The notes below the pieces were generated by a model that saw nothing but the letters and a program-made list of their open reading frames with translations, did not search any database and was not told where the DNA came from. A DNA stretch of 64,000 bases from Dactylonectria macrodidyma. Its lineage: Eukaryota > Ascomycota > Sordariomycetes > Hypocreales > Nectriaceae. The position numbers and the translations under genes were made by a program. The stretch covers positions 1,408,501 through 1,472,500 of the forward strand of contig JAGMUV010000002.1 in the NCBI GenBank assembly GCA_020744425.1, written 5' to 3'. Each line of letters begins with the position of its first letter. Within the stretch, counting starts at the first letter, position 1. This document shows, one piece after another, positions 60,288-64,000 of the stretch.

Positions 60288-61605
60288 CTCTGCTTGCGAT
60301 GTTCTCAGGGAGTCGTCGGTCTATGGATCAATGCTTTGGCAAGGTGAAGATGTGTGAGAAAGAACAAGTGTTACCCTCTAGGTATCCTGAGGAGGTTGTG
60401 AAGCTTAGTCATTAGTTTGGCCCCAATGCTGACATCCCAAGGTTGATGCGAATGTGCGCGCCTCCTCAGGCAGGTGCTAAATATTTACTATACTAACTCA
60501 TCTGCCTATACTCGAATAGAAAAACAAGCTAGAAATGAAAAAAACGAGTCTGCCCTATCAATAAATTTGAGGATTTGCCCTGTGATGTCCCTTGGATAGT
60601 AGTATTCTCGCCACCGAGGTCTAAGGGTCTAGGGTAACTGCCACCGTCACAGTGGTGGTTTGCCATGTTTTCCCCGCTGACATCAAATTCATGGCAAAAA
60701 AGGTGTTGATCTTGACAGAAGAGCAATCGGACAAAAGGAACTCTGCCATCATTCTCACATGCGAGCACATACTTTTTTTCAAGTCGGCATGCGTGTCAGA
60801 CAGGGTGTGTTAGGTATCCGGAAGCCGATGTGTATTCAGACTTTCGAAAAACGAGAGGTTGTCGATCGGCGCCAGTGTTTATTGGCCAGTAGCGTGTGAC
60901 TTAGGACCGCGTAGACCAGCCCGCAGGTGCAAAAATCAAGACTCAGTTATCATATGCAAATTCTCACGGGCTTGTGACATATCACCATGTGAACCACGTC
61001 CGACCATCCCCCGCTCGCCCGCGCCCTCCCCCGAAGCACACAATGACATATCGGCGCTCACCGAGAAAGCAGCAGAAGCGCACACCGCCCACGATGCCCG
61101 TACCTGCCCCCTATCGGTGTGGGGAGGGGGTTGAGGTGTCAAGTGCTTGTAATTAGGAGGTGGAGTCGTTTGGACCCTGAACTTCTAAGGCTAAGGCCAA
61201 GTCCGCAAGGGTGGGAGATGTCCGAAGCGGCCGCTAAGATGGAGACCTGGATGGCTTGTAACCGTGAGAGAGAGTCCATTATAAATTCTGCCGACGCCCT
61301 CTTGCATTTCCCTCTGTCTTATTCCTGATATAACCCGAGTTTGGCCTTCTTTCGAAGACGTGGCTTGACAGGTACTACTCAGCAAGCACGCGACTCATCA
61401 CCTTGGCTGGAAGTTTTTCTGCACCTTGCCGGACTGCTTTTCCAAGTACCCGTCACGCCAAATAAAATTCTCGCTCTCTGGTCTTCACTCTTCGCCTTTC
61501 ACTTTCAACTTCGCACTCACCTCTTCATCACCCCACAACTGTTGCAATAAGCACTCTTGATAAAGACATACCCGCCACCTCTTTCTCCCACTTCTCTCAC
61601 CAAAG
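60288..61605. other. Divergent intergenic region
   Basis: This lies between the start of the Pho13-type gene (-) and the small gene at 61606 (+). The right part is C/T-rich and fits a promoter and leader. No ORF with a domain was found. Confidence 0.5.
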
Positions 61606-62031
61606 ATGGCTGCTCCTGTTACCAACCAAGGGCACTCACATGCCGCATCGTCGAACTCCAGCATGACCAGCTACTTCTCCAGCACTGCCGTTAGCCAGTC
61701 ATCCACCGCAGATACTACTCCCTTGTCTACCCCGGGTCCTAAGCCTGAGGCCGATACCCATGACACCTGCAAGATTGGCTCGAAACCCATTTCCCCCCTC
61801 CAACGAGACTTTCCCGAGCCCTCCCAGGATGTCGATGTCAAGTCCTTGCTGGAGCGACAGCCAGGCCGCTGGTCCATCCAGGGTCAAATTACTGCCAACC
61901 AGCAGCGGACTAAACCCACTCCCAGCGAGGATGAATTGAAAGAGAGACGTGCGCGAGAATTCGAGGCTGCAAAGAAGGACCTCCTCGCTTTTCATGACAA
62001 CCTTCAGCCACCCAACCACGGATCTTGGTAG
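61606..62031 (+). CDS. Small conserved-looking protein of unknown function
   Basis: An intronless gene of 141 residues with no domain I recognise. The first third is Ser/Thr-rich and disordered. The middle has PISPLQRDFPEPSQDVDVKS and LLERQPGRWSIQGQIT, which look like short linear conserved blocks. A Lys/Glu-rich helix (ELKERRAREFEAAKKDLLAF) ends the protein. It has no signal peptide or membrane helix. The ATG at 61606 follows a C/T-rich leader with AAAG just before it. Codon use favours C-ending codons as in its neighbours, supporting a real gene. It is convergent with the TMEM205-like gene. Confidence 0.72.
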   Translation: MAAPVTNQGHSHAASSNSSMTSYFSSTAVSQSSTADTTPLSTPGPKPEADTHDTCKIGSKPISPLQRDFPEPSQDVDVKSLLERQPGRWSIQGQITANQQRTKPTPSEDELKERRAREFEAAKKDLLAFHDNLQPPNHGSW

Positions 62032-62304
62032 ACGAATATCTTCGGTCTCGTCAGCTCCCCAATCGAACAGCGGCATGGCGTTGCCTACACGGAGTTGAGC
62101 TGGCGGATTGAGAGTCTGGAGATTATACCCCTTTTGGACGGATTATGAACTACGATTGAATGAAGCCTGATGATGGGTGGTTTTGGCTGGAGTGGATATT
62201 TGAAGCGGATATGGAACATCAAACGGATGAGACGTAGCGAAAGAGTTGATTGTTGCCAATTTGTACGTTGCGCGAGGGGTAGCCAACGAATTAATATGTT
62301 TGCC

Positions 62305-63057
62305 TTAAGCAAGGTCTGCAACAGAGAGAACCCTGCCTCCCAGGGTAAATCCGTACGCAACGGCCGCAAAGAAGGTCCCCATGTTGATCAGAGAAGAAAT
62401 TCCGTGAAGTATGCCAAACTTCTTGTTGAGAGCTTTCATCTCATCTGAGTGAGGTCCCTGTGAGAACCAATCCTTGCCATCTCTCTTGGCTGGAAAGTCG
62501 TTAGCATTCACCAATTATTACGGAGAAAGAGAAAACAAAACACACCCTGGCCACGTCGGTCCTTCATTGTCTTGGTCGTAGCGGGGAGGAGTATCACTAA
62601 GTTGACAAGGCCGGTCAAGAACATGGTTGCGATGGGCACAAGAGAGTGCCACCGAGCAAAGTCACTGAGTAGTCCGGAGACGCCGGAATGGAGACCAATC
62701 AACGCGTTACCGGGAAACGTGAGGGCGAGGACGACGGGGAGCGCCGTCTGCATCCCGAAGTAGATGGGGAAGAGCTGTTGCTGGATTGCCGAGAAGGCCG
62801 GACGATCGACCGTCCTGAACATGACGATGCCATTAATGAAGGTCTACCCGAAAATGTGAGCAATCTGGAGGTGCCGAGGGAATTCGGAGAAGTTGGCTCT
62901 CACATGGAAGAATGATGTTCCTAGAAGGGTTCCGTAACTGCGAGAGGTGAGCTATTGTCTGAGAGTGTGCATCATGTTGCATTGGTGGCTGAGATGCTCA
63001 CGAGATAATGTGATACGGAGCCCCCGAGAAAACGACTGCGCTGACAGTGCTCGCCAT
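62305..63057 (-). CDS. TMEM205/DUF4149-like membrane protein
   Basis: Four minus-strand exons: 63057-63002, 62937-62904, 62843-62546 and 62489-62305, giving 190 residues. Four membrane helices are predicted. The conserved N-terminal part reads SYGTLLGTSFFHTFINGIV across two introns, followed by FRTVDRPAFSAIQQQLFPIY, the family's signature. Later helices are LPVVLALTFPGNALIGL and LVPIATMFLTGLVNLVILL. The end carries KALNKKFGILHGISSLINM. Human TMEM205 is linked to drug transport at the cell surface; fungal members are mostly uncharacterised. The 34-nt exon 2 is required for the signature. The start lies 347 bases from that of Ku80 on the other strand. Confidence 0.88.
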
Positions 63058-63404
63058 TTTCCTGCTCTTTTGAAGTTCGCAATGGATTCAATATGGACAA
63101 GAAGACAATCGGAGGATGGTGGAATGCTTTTGATGAAACGGGCAGAGTTGCACCAAGGCAAGCAGGTGAGGTCATGTCTCCAACACCGAGGTCACCTGAC
63201 TTCGTGGCTTGAACGCGTCCCTGAGCACGGGCCCATCTCACGCCTGTGGCACATGGGTGCCTTCTGCCTAATTGAGGTCCAGGGTTCGCCAAGAGAACAC
63301 AATCGCGGTGGGATTCCATTTAAAGCGCCAGACTCGCCGACAGACGCCACTAATTCCTTACCGGCTGTCATTCATTCTCAAGATTTTCGCCATCGTAATA
63401 TAAG
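63058..63404. promoter_or_regulatory. Short divergent promoter, TMEM205-like (-) and Ku80 (+)
   Basis: These 347 bases separate two oppositely oriented start codons and should carry both promoters. No TATA box is obvious. Confidence 0.55.
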
Positions 63405-64000
63405 ATGGCCGACAAGGAAGCGACCGTGTTTATCCTGGATCTGGGCTCGTCCATGGCCCAGATCAACAGTGACAGGTCAGAATCAGACCTCGATTGGAGT
63501 ATGCAGTATGTGTGGGACAAGATTACGGATATTGTCGCTGCGAGCCGAAAGACTCTCTGCGTTGGAGTGTTGGGATTGAGAAGCGACGAGACCGACAACA
63601 AGCTGCAGGACGATGAAGGATACGAAAACATTTCGGTGCTGCAGGAACTAGGACCAATGACGATGAGCTCCCTCAGGGAATTGCAGACGAAGATCAAACC
63701 GAGCAACACAGAGTTTGGTGATGCGGTTTCCGCTATTGTCCTGGCTGTGGACATGATTGACACCTTCACCAAGAAGCTCAAGTGGAACCGCAAAATCGTC
63801 CTCATCACCGATGGTCGGGGCCCAATTGATGACGACGATATCAGTGACATTTCTAAAAAGATGAACGACTCTAATATCCACCTGACAGTCTTGTAAGGCG
63901 ACTTGGTCATTTCGGTCGGACTATGCTGACAACCTAGGGGTGTGGATTTCGATGATCCTGAGTATGGCTTCAAGGAAGAGGACAAACCTTCAGGAAAGGT
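63405..64000 (+). CDS. ku80: Ku80, DNA-end-binding subunit (5' part, cut by window edge)
   Basis: Exon 1 is 63405-63892; exon 2 starts at 63938 and runs off the window. Ku80 pairs with Ku70 to bind DNA ends and start non-homologous end joining; it also acts at telomeres. The visible 183 residues are the N-terminal vWA-like domain: ATVFILDLGSSMAQ, with the DLGSSM strand-loop typical of fungal Ku80, then YVWDKITDIVAASRKTLCVG, VLGLRSDETDN and KWNRKIVLITDGRGPID. Exon 2 continues with GVDFDDPEYGFKEED. The intron (GTAAGG to CCTAG) keeps frame. The C-terminal DNA-binding ring and tail lie beyond the edge. Confidence 0.95.

Noticed and set aside
1..64000. CRISPR arrays, insertion sequences, rRNA genes
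   Set aside because: No regularly spaced repeats, transposase motifs or rRNA-like sequence were seen; the DNA is eukaryotic nuclear.

Overview
The window is nuclear DNA from a filamentous ascomycete. The signs are many short GT-AG introns (about 45-320 nt) with CTAAC-type branch sites, long pyrimidine-rich leaders, wide intergenic spaces, and orthologues of pacC, PUF3, NNF1, TOP3 and Ku80. Gene content points to Sordariomycetes, perhaps Hypocreales; the species cannot be told from sequence alone. I rebuilt 18 apparently intact protein genes (17 complete, one cut by the right edge) and one broken gene. Each intact spliced model keeps frame across every junction.

Layout. 0.8-4.8 kb (+): a peroxisomal-type D-amino-acid oxidase, then a G3BP/Bre5-like NTF2-RRM protein. 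10.2-13.3 kb: a PH-domain protein (+) facing the kinetochore subunit Nnf1 (-). 14-16.3 kb: a Ser/Thr kinase-ankyrin gene broken by two in-frame TAA codons. 16.9-18.2 kb (-): a mitochondrial coiled-coil membrane protein of the CCDC90/Fmp32 family. 21-24 kb (-): a Puf3-type Pumilio protein. About 24-32.5 kb holds no gene I can support. 32.6 kb (+): a small single-pass membrane protein with two LPxY motifs. 34.1-37 kb (-): a transcription factor with two Zn2Cys6 clusters. 39.4-40.6 kb (-): two neighbouring secreted proteins that share a cysteine module. 43-44.9 kb (-): the pH regulator PacC. 49.8-50.9 kb (-): an Stb3-like Sin3-binding protein. 54.9-64 kb is gene-dense: TOP3 (-), a DUF1295 membrane protein (+), a Pho13-type phosphatase (-), a small unknown protein (+), a TMEM205-like protein (-) and the 5' part of Ku80 (+).

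Most genes are unrelated housekeeping or regulatory loci, with no operon-like or biosynthetic cluster. The most distinctive items are: the CCCC-containing module, present three times in two adjacent secreted proteins; the double zinc cluster factor; two dense groups of GCCARG hexamers (the known PacC site) in the upstream region of pacC, suggesting autoregulation; and the kinase-ankyrin pseudogene, whose two stops both fit C-to-T change at CpA, as in repeat-induced point mutation (RIP).

Exon boundaries were placed by eye from splice signals and family conservation. No transcript data or database search was available.
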